NCBI RefSeq assembly: GCF_937468385.1
Contig: NZ_CALBWS010000014.1
Coordinates: forward strand, 42,149-106,148
Reading direction: 5' to 3'
Source: Neobacillus rhizosphaerae
GTDB lineage: Bacteria; Bacillota; Bacilli; Bacillales; Cytobacillaceae
DNA length: 64,000 bases
The notes under the pieces were generated by a model. That model saw only the letters and a list, made by a program, of their open reading frames with translations, was not told where the DNA came from and ran no database searches. Positions 51,516 through 61,368 of the stretch are shown one piece after another. Position numbers and translations under genes: made by a program. Position 1 is the first letter of the stretch. Each line of letters begins with the position of its first letter.

Positions 51516-51965
51516 TTAAATACGTTTTGCGCCAATATATTTTGGCTTCCAGTAGCTGTTAGAAGTGTAGGTAACGATAACACCTTTTGACGATGATGCC
51601 ATAATCATCTTGCCGGCTCCAATATACATGGCAACATGCGTGGGTTTACTTGCTTTATTTGGTGCAAAGAACATTAAGTCTCCAGCCTGTAATGAATCTA
51701 CACGATACCCTTTTGTGTAGAACATGTCGGCTGCCGTACGTGGCAATACCTTCCCAGCTTTACCGAATGAATATTTAACAAGACCTGAGCAGTCAAAGCC
51801 ACTCGGTGTTATTCCGCCCCATCGATATGGAACACCGAGATTTGCTTTTGCTACTGAAATTGCTTTTGTATGATAGTACGCCGCTTCTGCTTTTTCACCC
51901 GTAGTGGCAAACACTGAGCTAAGTCCAATTGTGATTGCAAGTGCAAAGATGAATTTTTTTAGCAT
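51516..51965 (-). CDS. secreted NlpC/P60 endopeptidase, single domain
   Basis: 149 residues: signal peptide (FIFALAITIGLSSVFATT-GEKAEA) and an NlpC/P60 domain. Catalytic Cys in GFDCSGLVKYSF, His in THVAMYIGAGKM. LGVPYRWGG is the usual entry motif. It is a minimal peptidoglycan hydrolase with no wall-binding domain. The stop is followed by a terminator; it is a single-gene unit. Confidence 0.9.
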   Translation of the reverse strand: MLKKFIFALAITIGLSSVFATTGEKAEAAYYHTKAISVAKANLGVPYRWGGITPSGFDCSGLVKYSFGKAGKVLPRTAADMFYTKGYRVDSLQAGDLMFFAPNKASKPTHVAMYIGAGKMIMASSSKGVIVTYTSNSYWKPKYIGAKRI

Positions 51966-52138
51966 AATGTTATTCCCCCTTGAAGTGATTTACTTGGATA
52001 CCCATACTATACAAGGAAAGAATAACAAGGACGTCACAGTAAGATTACAGTTCGATTAAAAAAACTATTTCGATATAGTTCACAGAAGTTGTGACCCATT
52101 CTACTTGTCTTTTTTTAAAATGGCTATGTTAAACTTGT

Positions 52139-52269
52139 CTGTTGATTTCCGCTCCAGGCACTCGCTTTCCGCGGGCGGTCGGGAGCCTCCTCGGCGCTAT
52201 TCGCGCCTGCGGGGTCTCCCTTGACCTGCTTTTCCCGCAGGAGTCTCGCGCCTTCCGCTCTAATCAACA
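52139..52269. mobile_element. ~131-bp palindromic MITE-like element, copy A3
   Basis: CTGTTGATTTCCGCTCCAGG ... CCTTCCGCTCTAATCAACA, the same orientation as copy A1. It is flanked by GGCTATGTTAA (52121-) and TTAACATAGCC (to 52303), an inverted repeat, so it appears inserted in the loop of an older hairpin. Confidence 0.85.
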
Positions 52270-52318
52270 TATTGGCAAAATCAACAATGAACATTAACAT
52301 AGCCTTTAAAATAGAAAA

Positions 52319-52345
52319 GAGGATGGAAAAATGAATCTCCATCCC
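52319..52345 (-). terminator. terminator of nrdJ
   Basis: GGATGGA/TCCATCC stem with TCTTTT after it, 13 bp beyond the nrdJ stop. Confidence 0.75.
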
Positions 52346-52357
52346 CGTTTATTTCAT

Positions 52358-54916
52358 CTATAAACCACATCTTAATTGGGCACCACAATTTGTACATGTA
52401 TTACAACCGCCAATTTCTTTTACTTTTCCTTTGCGGCAGACAGGACATGTATTCCCAATCTCAGAGCCAATTGTTACATCGGTTGAACGTAGGTCGCTGA
52501 TAGTGTCAACTAGGACAACATGTTGCTTTGGTTTTTCCTCAAATATTGATAATTGTTCGTTTGTGTTTTCCTCAGCTTTAAGTGTTAAAACCTGAGTATC
52601 ACGAGATCCATCTACATAAACAGTACCGCCTTTAGCATTGCCTCGGTATAGACGCTCGTAAACTTTTTCTACCTGTTCGACACTATATCCTTTTGGTGCA
52701 TTGACGGTTTTACTGATTGAACTGTCAATCCAACGCTGAATCACACATTGAACGTCTGCATGTGCTTCTGGTGCCAGTTCCATTGCTGCAACAAACCAGT
52801 TAGGTAGATTGTCTGGATCCGCTTCAGGATGCTGGTCTAAATATTCTTGAACAATATCGGCTTTTACCTCGATAAATTTTCCAAGACGTCCACTACGGAA
52901 ATAAGAGAATGAGAAATAAGGCTCTAGTCCAGTGGAAACCCCAACCATCGTCCCAGTGGATCCAGTTGGAGCAACAGTTAGCAAATGTGAATTTCTTATT
53001 CCATTTTCTAAAATCGCTTGTCGGACATCATCAGGCATTTTTTTCATAAATCCTGTGTCAATGAAAGCTTGTCGCAATCGATTGGTGTCTTCCTGTGATT
53101 CTCCAGTTAAGAATGGAAAGCTACCCTTTTCTTTAGCTAATTCGACAGATGTTCTATATGCTGTGGTAGCAATTGTTTCAAATACTTGATCAATTAATTT
53201 GTTTCCTTCTGGTGAGCCGTACTCTGTTTCACAATAGATAAGTAAATCGTGAAGACCCATAACTCCGAGCCCCACGCGCCGCTCACCTAGTGCTTGCTTT
53301 TTGTTTTCTTCAAGGAAGTATGGTGTAGCGTTGATTACATTATCTTGCATCCTTACTCCTATAGTGACAGTTTGTTTGAGTTTTTCAAAATCAACCGTTT
53401 TTGTTTCCTTATCAGCCATCTCCGCGAGATTAACCGCAGCAAGGTTGCACACAGAAAAAGGTGCAAGAGGTTGTTCACCACAAGGGTTTGTCGCAACTAC
53501 TTGTTGCCCATAAGCTTTGGCATTTGTCATGTCATTGGCGTTATCGATGAAGAATATTCCTGGCTCAGCTGAGTAGGTAGAGCAAATATTGATTAAGTTC
53601 CAAAGCTCTTTCGCCTGGAATTTCTTATAAACACGCACTTTGTGACCGCGTTTTTCCCATTCACGGACATCACCGACCTGCTGCCATTCTTCATTATAAA
53701 TTTTCATTTCCTCTTCATTGTAATGTTCAACATATGGAAACCGAAGTTCATATTCACTATCATTTTCGACAGCTTCCATAAATTCCTTTGTTAAACATAC
53801 GGAAATGTTTGCGCCAGTGAGGAATTCTGGATTTTGAACAGTGTAGCTACCGCCGGTTAATAATTTTTCTTCAGCATCAGCAATGATAAATTCATCAAAT
53901 CCACCAAAGCCGGGAATATTTTTGTAATTCACAATTCCCTGGTACATGGCTGTTTCCTGTAAGGATAGCGGTGTGAATTTTAGTTTTTCTTTCGCATGTT
54001 TTTTAATCGTTTCATCATTTGTATTTTCAATCAAGAATCGTAAAATTCTAGGATTTTGCATCTTAGAAATAATAAATTCAATAATGTCCGGATGCCAGTC
54101 CGCTAACATAATCATTTGAGCCCCACGGCGGGATCCACCTTGCTCAACCAAATGCGTCAATTTTGCGATATCATCCAGCCATGAAACCGAACCAGATGAT
54201 TTTCCGTTTACGCCTCTTGCTAATGTATTTCGCGGTCTTAATGTCGAACCATTGGTTCCAACACCGCCGCCGCGGCTCATAATCTCCATAACCTGCTTCC
54301 GATGATCAGAGATTCCTTCGCGTGAGTCTGGAACAAAAGGCATAACGTAACAATTAAAAAATGTCACATCGGTATTTGCCCCTGCCCCATAAAGAACACG
54401 GCCAGCAGGAATAAAATTCAGGGTTACAAGCTCTTGATAAAACTTTTCAAACCACTCGATTCGCTTCTCTTCCGTTTTTTCCACCGATGCAAGACCAGTT
54501 GCATTCCGCTTCGCAATTTGCTCGTAGAAAAGCTCTAACGGCTTTTCAATGACATCAAGTGACCGCCAAATATAGCCAGTTCTTGCTTCTTCTGGGTCAT
54601 CGAGCACAGTTCTAAATTCCTCATCAACCAAAACCTTTGCGTTTTTCTTCTCCCAGTCAATTTCCATGATGGTACCGAGGCCGCGTGCTGGAAATTTTGG
54701 ATCCTCTTTAATTGTTAAAACAACAAAGTCGCCATTTGTCAGGGTAATTTTTGCCGTATCTTTAAAGGTGTAGCGGTCCAACATAACCAAACGCGAAACA
54801 CCCTTGTGAGTTATTTTCATATCTGGGGTTACCGGGTGTACCTGGGGGAATAAGTGGATATCCTCATTCAACCTTTCAAAATCAATATTCATTTTTTGTC
54901 TAAAAACTACAGACAT
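52358..54916 (-). CDS. nrdJ: adenosylcobalamin-dependent ribonucleoside-diphosphate reductase (class II)
   Basis: 852 residues. Family features: FNCYVMPFVPDSR, MSRGGGVGTNGSTLRPR, the radical-site cysteine region, NPCGEQPLAPFSVCNLAAVN and HLLTVAPTGSTGTMVGVSTG. The C-terminus has a zinc-type cluster, CPVCRKGKVKEIGGCNTCTN-CG, ending CGL. Class II enzymes make deoxynucleotides with a cobalamin radical and need no oxygen. Two NrdR-type boxes lie upstream. No cobalamin riboswitch is seen in the leader. ATG follows AAGGAG. Confidence 0.94.
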   Translation of the reverse strand: MSVVFRQKMNIDFERLNEDIHLFPQVHPVTPDMKITHKGVSRLVMLDRYTFKDTAKITLTNGDFVVLTIKEDPKFPARGLGTIMEIDWEKKNAKVLVDEEFRTVLDDPEEARTGYIWRSLDVIEKPLELFYEQIAKRNATGLASVEKTEEKRIEWFEKFYQELVTLNFIPAGRVLYGAGANTDVTFFNCYVMPFVPDSREGISDHRKQVMEIMSRGGGVGTNGSTLRPRNTLARGVNGKSSGSVSWLDDIAKLTHLVEQGGSRRGAQMIMLADWHPDIIEFIISKMQNPRILRFLIENTNDETIKKHAKEKLKFTPLSLQETAMYQGIVNYKNIPGFGGFDEFIIADAEEKLLTGGSYTVQNPEFLTGANISVCLTKEFMEAVENDSEYELRFPYVEHYNEEEMKIYNEEWQQVGDVREWEKRGHKVRVYKKFQAKELWNLINICSTYSAEPGIFFIDNANDMTNAKAYGQQVVATNPCGEQPLAPFSVCNLAAVNLAEMADKETKTVDFEKLKQTVTIGVRMQDNVINATPYFLEENKKQALGERRVGLGVMGLHDLLIYCETEYGSPEGNKLIDQVFETIATTAYRTSVELAKEKGSFPFLTGESQEDTNRLRQAFIDTGFMKKMPDDVRQAILENGIRNSHLLTVAPTGSTGTMVGVSTGLEPYFSFSYFRSGRLGKFIEVKADIVQEYLDQHPEADPDNLPNWFVAAMELAPEAHADVQCVIQRWIDSSISKTVNAPKGYSVEQVEKVYERLYRGNAKGGTVYVDGSRDTQVLTLKAEENTNEQLSIFEEKPKQHVVLVDTISDLRSTDVTIGSEIGNTCPVCRKGKVKEIGGCNTCTNCGAQLRCGL

Positions 54917-55025
54917 GAGAACAACTCCTTCAAAAAATAAAATCTCAAGCTTGTGTTTGATCCTAGTAAGTTTTGCTACAACAAGCTGTCTTAATAAACA
55001 TAAGTTATCATAGATGAACAGGAAA

Positions 55026-55074
55026 AATCAATATATAGTGTTAGTATTTTTTTCGACACTACTACATATTGTGG
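55026..55074 (-). promoter_or_regulatory. two NrdR boxes upstream of nrdJ
   Basis: CCACAATATGTAGTAG (55074-55059) and ACACTATATATTGATT (55041-55026) resemble the NrdR consensus ACACwATATnTnGTGT. They start 33 bp apart, about three helical turns, the usual spacing. NrdR would repress nrdJ when dATP is high. Confidence 0.7.
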
Positions 55075-55216
55075 TTGAGCAAAAAATATAAGTTTTGTCA
55101 AAACTAAAAAAATCTATATTTTGGAGAGAATGATAGCTTTTATACGTTTTTGGCTAAAATATAAGATATTTTAACAAATTTCGCAGGTTGCCTCTTTTTT
55201 TAAAAAGTTGTAAAAG

Positions 55217-55240
55217 CAAAAAAGCGGCAATCACCGCTTT
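55217..55240 (-). terminator. terminator of lipM
   Basis: AAAAGCGGTGATTGCCGCTTTTTT: a 7-bp stem GCGG.../CCGC with T6, six bases after the lipM stop. Confidence 0.8.
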
Positions 55241-55246
55241 TCCAAT

Positions 55247-56083
55247 TTATCTTTTAAAATTCCACTCATCACTTTCATATCGCTCTTTTGCTAACTTTTG
55301 AACGTATTCCAATTCTTCATCTGCTAATTGATAGGGTTCAAGCTCAATATTCAGCCCTTCAGCAAAACCTTTATTGAAAGCCACTTTTGCTTCCTCGAGC
55401 GTGATCCGCTTCGTACTAATTGCATTAATGGCGACCGCCTTGTCCTTAAAAGCCTTCTGCATCCGCTCCTTGACCCGCTCATTTGAATATTTGAATAAAC
55501 TAAACAGCTTGTCTTCATCTAAATCCAATAGAATCGACCCATGCTGGAGAATAACACCTTTTTGTCTCGTCTGAGCACTTCCTGCCACCTTCCGGCCTTC
55601 AACCACAAGTTCATACCAGCTCGGAGCATCAAAGCAAACAGCGGAGCGAGGATTTTTCAACGCATCACGTTCTTCTGCAGTTTTTGGTACCGCAAAATAC
55701 GCCTCAAGTCCTAAATGGTGAAACCCTTTTAGAATCCCTTCAGAAATAACTCTGTAAGCTTCTGTAACTGACTTTGGCATTTCTGGATGCTCTTCCGAAA
55801 CTATCACACTATAGGTAAGTTCGTGTTCATGGAGGACGCCACGTCCGCCTGTAGGTCTTCTAACAAAGCCAAGTCCGTGAGCCTTAACGGCATCCATATC
55901 AATTTCCTTTTCAACCTTTTGGAAATAGCCAACAGATAAAGTAGCTGGATTCCATCCATAAAAGCGAATCACTGGAGGAAACTTTCCCTCACTATGCCAA
56001 TCAAGTAACGCTTCATCTAACGCCATATTAAAAGATGGTGAACTGTTTCCTGTGTCAATAAAACGCCAAACTTCTTTGTTCAT
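55247..56083 (-). CDS. lipM: octanoyltransferase LipM
   Basis: 278 residues, same length as B. subtilis LipM (YqhM). LplA/LipB-fold motifs: [40 protein letters not shown] (RRxTGG), and [27 protein letters not shown] with the acyl-accepting Cys and conserved Lys. It moves octanoate from acyl carrier protein to GcvH, the first step of lipoate synthesis in Bacillus. Functionally linked to the neighbouring gcv genes, since GcvH carries the lipoate. Confidence 0.95.
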   Translation of the reverse strand: MNKEVWRFIDTGNSSPSFNMALDEALLDWHSEGKFPPVIRFYGWNPATLSVGYFQKVEKEIDMDAVKAHGLGFVRRPTGGRGVLHEHELTYSVIVSEEHPEMPKSVTEAYRVISEGILKGFHHLGLEAYFAVPKTAEERDALKNPRSAVCFDAPSWYELVVEGRKVAGSAQTRQKGVILQHGSILLDLDEDKLFSLFKYSNERVKERMQKAFKDKAVAINAISTKRITLEEAKVAFNKGFAEGLNIELEPYQLADEELEYVQKLAKERYESDEWNFKR

Positions 56084-56284
56084 GCAATAACCTCATTCTG
56101 ATGTAGTTTAATACGATTTTTAGTCTACCAAAATCTAATAGGAATTCAAAACTTGACGTTTCTGGTATAATTTTATTATGCCAAAGATAAAAGATTTTTT
56201 GCATTCATCTTTATCTTTATCTTTATGGAAATGGCTTATATAATAAAAACTAGTGCAAGAAAGCTTGAAGGGAGCAAAAAGAAG

Positions 56285-56668
56285 TTGAGTTCACTTTATT
56301 TCTTATTAATTATTATCGCAGCAATTATCATCTACTCCGTTTTCACCTTTTTCTATCAGAAAAGGATTGTTAAAACGGTAGCAGAAGAAGAGTTCCGGGC
56401 GGGATACAGAAAGGCACAGCTAATAGATGTTCGAGAAGCGAATGAGTTCGATGGCGGCCATATTTTAGGAGCACGTAATATCCCCATGTCACAAATGAAA
56501 ATGCGCATGAAGGAAATTCGCAACGATATGCCTGTTTATTTGTATTGCCAAAGCGGGATGCGGAGCGCACGTGCGGCACAATTTTTACACAAAAAAGGCT
56601 ATAAAGACCTTACCCAGTTGCAAGGCGGTTTCAAGAAGTGGTCAGGTAAAGTAAAAGCAAAGAAATAA
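56285..56668 (+). CDS. yqhL: membrane-anchored rhodanese-like protein YqhL
   Basis: About 127 residues: one membrane segment (LYFLLIIIAAIIIYSVFTFF) and a rhodanese domain with the active Cys in YLYCQSGMRSARAA; EANEFDGGHILGARNIP is the other hallmark. It may transfer sulfane sulfur at the membrane. A TTG at 56285, ten bases after AAGGGAG, gives the B. subtilis length (126); the frame stays open upstream to 56225 but without a good ribosome binding site. Confidence 0.88.
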   Translation: MSSLYFLLIIIAAIIIYSVFTFFYQKRIVKTVAEEEFRAGYRKAQLIDVREANEFDGGHILGARNIPMSQMKMRMKEIRNDMPVYLYCQSGMRSARAAQFLHKKGYKDLTQLQGGFKKWSGKVKAKK

Positions 56669-56680
56669 TAGATAAATTTA

Positions 56681-56710
56681 AGGTTCCGGGTGCGTTTCGG
56701 AGCCTTTTAT
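56681..56710 (+). terminator. terminator of yqhL
   Basis: GGTTCCG / CGGAGCC stem (one wobble) followed by TTTTATTG, just after the stop codon. Confidence 0.65.
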
Positions 56711-56729
56711 TGTTGCGAAAAATTCATTT

Positions 56730-56855
56730 GGCTCAGTTTTCACCTTTAATGGCTCAGTTTTATCGATTTTTGGCTCAGTTTTCGAATGGTTTGGCTCAAA
56801 ATTTATCATTATTGGCTCATTTTTTTGCAGCATTGGCTTTTTAAACATTTTTTAC
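56730..56855. repeat. degenerate tandem array, exact 21-bp period, core GGCTCAGTTTT
   Basis: GGCTCA-type cores begin at 56730, 56751, 56772, 56793, 56814 and 56835, all 21 bp apart. The first three read GGCTCAGTTTT; later units decay (GGCTCAAAATT, GGCTCATTTTT, GGCTTTTTAAA). The remaining ~10 bases of each unit differ. It fills the gap between yqhL and gcvPB. Confidence 0.85.
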
Positions 56856-56887
56856 CAATTATCCAAAAAAACCAAACCACTTCCACA

Positions 56888-56926
56888 ATAGAAAAAGTCA
56901 GATTCACACTTCGAATCTGACCTTTT
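56888..56926 (-). terminator. terminator of the gcv operon
   Basis: GGTCAGATTC / GAATCTGACTTTTTC hairpin on the minus strand right after the gcvPB stop. Confidence 0.88.
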
Positions 56927-56933
56927 CCATTAA

Positions 56934-58394
56934 TTAAGCCTTTTGATATTTCAAAATTGGTTTCCTTGCTGCAGTTGTTTCATCCAAGCGACCGACAACC
57001 GTCGTGTGTGGTGCCTCTTGAACGACCTCAGGATTTTCTTCTGCTTCTTTGGCAATTTGAATCATAATATCGACGAAAGAATCAAGCGTCTCTTTGGATT
57101 CTGTTTCTGTCGGCTCAATCATGATGCATTCTTCCACATTTAGTGGGAAGTAAATGGTTGGCGGATGATAGCCGAAGTCAAGCAGACGTTTCGCGATATC
57201 CAATGTGCGGACACCTAATTTTTTCTGGCGTTTTCCACTGAGAACAAATTCGTGCTTACAATGTTTATCAAATGGTAAATCGTAATGTTCAGCCAATCTT
57301 CTCATCATATAGTTTGCATTTAATACCGCATACTCCGTTACTGCCTTTAGACCATCAGGGCCCATGGAACGGATGTACGTGTAAGCACGGACGTTGATAC
57401 CAAAGTTTCCATAAAACGGCTTCACACGACCGATTGATTGTGGACGATCATAATCAAGCACAAACTCATCGCCACGCTTCGAAATAATCGGTTTCGGCAG
57501 AAAAGGAATAAGGTCAGCCTTAACCCCAACAGGACCTGAACCAGGGCCACCGCCGCCATGAGGGCCAGTAAAGGTTTTATGAAGATTTAAGTGGACCACG
57601 TCAAAGCCCATATCACCTGGTCGGGCTTTTGAGAGAACAGCATTTAAGTTCGCTCCATCATAATATATTTTACCACCTGCATCGTGGACTATTTCGGCAA
57701 TTTCAAGAATATGTTCTTCAAATAATCCAAGTGTATTTGGGTTGGTTAGCATTAGCGCAGCTGTATCCTCACCCACAACTCTTCTTAAATCCTCAAGGTC
57801 AACAAGACCTTGGTCTGTTGATTTTACTGTAATTGTATCAAAACCTGCGATCGTAGCAGAGGCAGGGTTTGTTCCGTGGGCAGAATCAGGAACGATGACC
57901 TTCGTGCGGTTCAAATCACCGTTTGCCTCATGGAAGGCACGGATTAGCATCAATCCTGTCCATTCCCCGTGTGCGCCTGCTGCTGGCTGTAATGTCACTT
58001 CATCCATTCCAGTAATCTCAATTAAATGCTGCTGTAGATCGTATAAAAGCTCAAGAGCGCCTTGAACAGAGCTTTCGTCCTGTAGCGGATGTAAATGGGC
58101 AAAGCCATTAAACCGGGCGACATTTTCATTTATTTTCGGATTGTATTTCATCGTACAAGAGCCTAATGGATAAAAACCTGAGTCTAGACCATGGTTTCTT
58201 TTAGAAAGAGCAGTATAATGACGCATAATATCAAGTTCAGAAACCTCTGGAAGATTGGCTTCTTCTTCTCGTAAATACCCTTCTGGAAGAAGGCTATGCA
58301 AATCTAATTCTTGAACATCCATTTCAGGGAGACTGTATCCAATTCGGTCAGGTGTGCTAGATTCAAAAATGAGTGCTTGGTCTTGATTATGCAT
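56934..58394 (-). CDS. gcvPB: glycine dehydrogenase (decarboxylating) subunit 2
   Basis: 486 residues, PLP-binding subunit of P-protein. The PLP lysine is in [20 protein letters not shown], with [15 protein letters not shown] and [11 protein letters not shown] upstream. With GcvPA it decarboxylates glycine and loads the aminomethyl group on lipoyl-GcvH. Its start overlaps the gcvPA stop by 8 bp. Last gene of the operon. Confidence 0.96.
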   Translation of the reverse strand: MHNQDQALIFESSTPDRIGYSLPEMDVQELDLHSLLPEGYLREEEANLPEVSELDIMRHYTALSKRNHGLDSGFYPLGSCTMKYNPKINENVARFNGFAHLHPLQDESSVQGALELLYDLQQHLIEITGMDEVTLQPAAGAHGEWTGLMLIRAFHEANGDLNRTKVIVPDSAHGTNPASATIAGFDTITVKSTDQGLVDLEDLRRVVGEDTAALMLTNPNTLGLFEEHILEIAEIVHDAGGKIYYDGANLNAVLSKARPGDMGFDVVHLNLHKTFTGPHGGGGPGSGPVGVKADLIPFLPKPIISKRGDEFVLDYDRPQSIGRVKPFYGNFGINVRAYTYIRSMGPDGLKAVTEYAVLNANYMMRRLAEHYDLPFDKHCKHEFVLSGKRQKKLGVRTLDIAKRLLDFGYHPPTIYFPLNVEECIMIEPTETESKETLDSFVDIMIQIAKEAEENPEVVQEAPHTTVVGRLDETTAARKPILKYQKA

Positions 58395-59733
58395 GCAAAT
58401 CCCCCAATTCTTTCACTAAAGTATCGATTTCTTCCTTCGTCCTTTGTTCTGTTACAGCAATCAGCATATGGTTTGACAGTTCTGTATAGTCCCGTCCTAA
58501 ATCATAGCCCCCGATGATACCTTTTTGTAACAGCTTTTGATTGACTTCTTTCACTGGTTTGTTTAATTTGACAACAAATTCATTGAAAGAATGGCCATCA
58601 TAAACGACTTCAAAACCGGCTTCTTTAAAAGCAATTTTTGCATAGTGAGCCTTTTGTAAATTGGCGGCAGCCATTTCGCGGACACCTTTTTTACCAAGAG
58701 CTGTCATGGCAACGGAAGCTGCAAGGGCATTTAGGGCTTGGTTCGAACAAATGTTTGACGTCGCTTTTTCACGGCGAATATGCTGCTCACGTGCTTGGAG
58801 AGTCAAAACAAAACCACGACGTCCTTGATCATCAACAGTCTGGCCGACAAGACGCCCTGGCACCTTCCTCATTAATTTGTTGGTTACTGCAAAATATCCA
58901 CAGTGAGGACCACCAAATGCAGTCGCAATGCCGAACGGTTGTGCATCCCCAATGACAATATCTGCACCAAATTTTCCTGGAGGTGTTAATAACCCAAGGG
59001 ATAAAGGATTGCTGCTAACAACAAACATCCCTTTATTGGCATGGATGATTTCCTCAACCTCTCTTAACGGCTCAATTCTTCCGAAGAAGTTTGGATATTG
59101 GACAATAACTGCTGCAACATCCTCATTTACTAATCCCTTTAAAACTTCTACATCGGTAATTCCATCTTTTACAGGTACTTCTACTACCTCTAGATATTGT
59201 CCTTTTGCATATGTTTTAAGGACATCACGATACTCAGGATGAACAGCACTTGAAACAAGGATTGTTTTCCGTTTTGTATGACCTGCACTTAGCATAGCTG
59301 CCTCTGCAAGAGCCGTTCCGCCATCATACATCGATGAGTTAGCAACATCCATTCCTGTTAATTCACAAATCATCGTTTGGAATTCAAAAATCGCTTGTAG
59401 CTCACCCTGGGAAATCTCCGGCTGGTACGGCGTGTAGGCTGTATAAAATTCAGAACGTGATATCACATGATCAACGATTACTGGCATGTAATGGTCATAA
59501 ACACCAGCACCTAGAAAAGATACATTTCTTTTAAGATCGGCATTACGGTCCGCTAATATAAAAAGTTCTTTCATTAACGCCGTTTCGGACTTTGCCGCTT
59601 TAATGTTGTAATCACCCTTAAATCTTACTTTCTCAGGGATATCGCTAAACAGTTCATCAATTGAAGAAACACCAATGGTTTCAAGCATAGCCTTCTTATC
59701 TTGTTCAGTCATAGGTAAATAGCGATGTTTCAT
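58387..59733 (-). CDS. gcvPA: glycine dehydrogenase (decarboxylating) subunit 1
   Basis: 448 residues, the N-terminal half of P-protein: [39 protein letters not shown], and [20 protein letters not shown]. It pairs with GcvPB in a heterotetramer. ATG follows AGAAGGGAG. 18 bp from gcvT. Confidence 0.96.
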   Translation of the reverse strand: MKHRYLPMTEQDKKAMLETIGVSSIDELFSDIPEKVRFKGDYNIKAAKSETALMKELFILADRNADLKRNVSFLGAGVYDHYMPVIVDHVISRSEFYTAYTPYQPEISQGELQAIFEFQTMICELTGMDVANSSMYDGGTALAEAAMLSAGHTKRKTILVSSAVHPEYRDVLKTYAKGQYLEVVEVPVKDGITDVEVLKGLVNEDVAAVIVQYPNFFGRIEPLREVEEIIHANKGMFVVSSNPLSLGLLTPPGKFGADIVIGDAQPFGIATAFGGPHCGYFAVTNKLMRKVPGRLVGQTVDDQGRRGFVLTLQAREQHIRREKATSNICSNQALNALAASVAMTALGKKGVREMAAANLQKAHYAKIAFKEAGFEVVYDGHSFNEFVVKLNKPVKEVNQKLLQKGIIGGYDLGRDYTELSNHMLIAVTEQRTKEEIDTLVKELGDLHA

Positions 59734-59751
59734 AAACCTAACTCCCTTCTG

Positions 59752-60855
59752 TTATTTCTTTTCTCTTTTATAAAAAGGTGTTGGAACTATTGCAGCTCTT
59801 AAGCGTTTACCACGAATTTCAACTTCCAGCACTGACTCAAGACCAGCGAATTCTGTCTTAACCAGCGCAAGACCGATATTCTTCTTTAAGGTTGGTGACT
59901 GTGTTCCGGTGGTAACTTCACCAATAAGTTCTTCACCTTTATAAACTGGGTATCCATGACGAGGGATGCCTCGGTCAATCATTTCAATTCCAACCAATTT
60001 CCTTGGCAGCCCGTTTTCTTTTTGCTGTACTAGAGCTTCTTTCCCAATAAAATCAGCTTCCTTATTTAATTTCACCGCAAAACCAATACCTGCTTCAAGT
60101 GGTGAAATCTCCGCAGACAATTCCTGACCGTAAAGGGCTAAATTAGCTTCAAAACGAAGGGTGTCGCGTGCCCCTAAGCCAACTGGCACAATGCCTTCTT
60201 CTTCTCCTGCCGTTAAAATAGCTTTCCAAAGTTCAACAACATCATTGGTTGCACAATAAACTTCAAAGCCATCTTCACCTGTATATCCCGTTCTAGATAC
60301 GAGTGTCTTTTTACCATTAATATTTACATCTTGTTGGAATTTGAAAAAGCCGATTCCGCTTAAATCTGTATCTGTAAGCTTTTGTAGAACTTTTTCAGCA
60401 AGAGGTCCCTGAATTGCCAGCTGAGCTGTTTTCTCAGATAGGTTTTCGATACTGACGTCACCCGCTAAGTGTTCTTCCAGCCATTTATAATCCTTGTCAA
60501 TATTAGATGCGTTTACAACCAGCAGATAATGATTATCCTCGATCTTATAAACAAGGAGGTCATCGACTGTCCCACCATTTCCATAGCACATCGCTGTGTA
60601 CTGGGCACCGCCATTTTTTATTTTGGAAATGTCATTGGTCATCATTTTTTGCAAGTAGATTAAGCTGTCAGTGCCCTTTACTTCTACTTCTCCCATATGG
60701 GAAACATCAAACAATCCAGCCTTTGTACGGACAGCTTCATGTTCTTCCTTGATGCTTGAGAATTGGACAGGCAGCTCCCAGCCTCCGAAATCAATCGTTT
60801 TTCCACCGTATTCCTTATACACTTCAAAAAGCGGAGTACGTTTTAATTCAGTCAC
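59752..60855 (-). CDS. gcvT: aminomethyltransferase (glycine cleavage T-protein)
   Basis: 367 residues. GcvT passes the methylene group from the GcvH lipoyl arm to tetrahydrofolate and frees ammonia. [45 protein letters not shown] and [20 protein letters not shown] are all present. GTG 60855 is seven bases after AAAGGGGG; an in-frame ATG seven codons upstream overlaps the riboswitch side of that site. First gene after the glycine riboswitch. Confidence 0.95.
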   Translation of the reverse strand: MTELKRTPLFEVYKEYGGKTIDFGGWELPVQFSSIKEEHEAVRTKAGLFDVSHMGEVEVKGTDSLIYLQKMMTNDISKIKNGGAQYTAMCYGNGGTVDDLLVYKIEDNHYLLVVNASNIDKDYKWLEEHLAGDVSIENLSEKTAQLAIQGPLAEKVLQKLTDTDLSGIGFFKFQQDVNINGKKTLVSRTGYTGEDGFEVYCATNDVVELWKAILTAGEEEGIVPVGLGARDTLRFEANLALYGQELSAEISPLEAGIGFAVKLNKEADFIGKEALVQQKENGLPRKLVGIEMIDRGIPRHGYPVYKGEELIGEVTTGTQSPTLKKNIGLALVKTEFAGLESVLEVEIRGKRLRAAIVPTPFYKREKK

Positions 60856-61007
60856 CCTAAATCCCCCTTTAATCATTCACATCTTCATTATTTTTTAAAA
60901 AAAGACTCTTTAAAAGAGATTGAACCCATTCATTGATTAGGGAAATTGTTATCCTAATGTTCTTTTTAGAAAAACATTTAGATACTTGATAACAAGGCAA
61001 ACAAGCA

Positions 61008-61054
61008 TAAAAAAGGACAGAAACCTCCCTTATAACATAAGAAGGTCTCTGTCC
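61008..61054 (-). terminator. glycine riboswitch expression-platform terminator
   Basis: GGACAGAGACCTTCTTAT pairs with ATAAGGGAGGTTTCTGTCC (about 17 bp, 3-nt loop), then T6. The 5' arm overlaps the last stem of the second aptamer, so glycine binding can prevent the terminator. Confidence 0.92.
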
Positions 61055-61206
61055 TTGCACCTGAAAGTTTACCTAAACGGCTTTCCCCTTTGGTGGCTCA
61101 AAGTTTCTGAGCACTCTCCAGAGCTGCGTCAAACAAGAGTTCTTTTGCCTGAGAGATTCACATCATCTGCTTGCTCCTTCGGCGCTACCAAGGTAGTCTC
61201 TCCCCT
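61047..61206 (-). promoter_or_regulatory. tandem glycine riboswitch of gcvT-gcvPA-gcvPB
   Basis: Two aptamers in series on the minus strand. The first runs GGGGAGAGACTACC...GCGCCGAAGGAGCAA...ATCTCTCAGGCAAAAGAAC. The second runs CTCTGGAGAGTGCT...CCACCAAAGGGGAAAG...ACTTTCAGGTGCAAGGACAGAG. These match the conserved GCCGAAGG/GCAGG-type cores of the class. High glycine turns the operon on in B. subtilis. Confidence 0.96.
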
Positions 61207-61368
61207 TGTTGTCATTCGCATTCATAAAATTATCAAATTTGGCCATACTAATTATACTTCTAAAATAAATTACCTTATTAAAATATTTAAAACTTTCAAA
61301 GCTATTATCATCCTACCATTAAAACAATATATTGAGCAATAGCTTTTATGAGAAAAGGAGCTGAAATG

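Noticed and set aside
54917..55246. Cobalamin riboswitch upstream of nrdJ
   Set aside because: No B12-box (GCCACTG-type) or conserved core is found on either strand.
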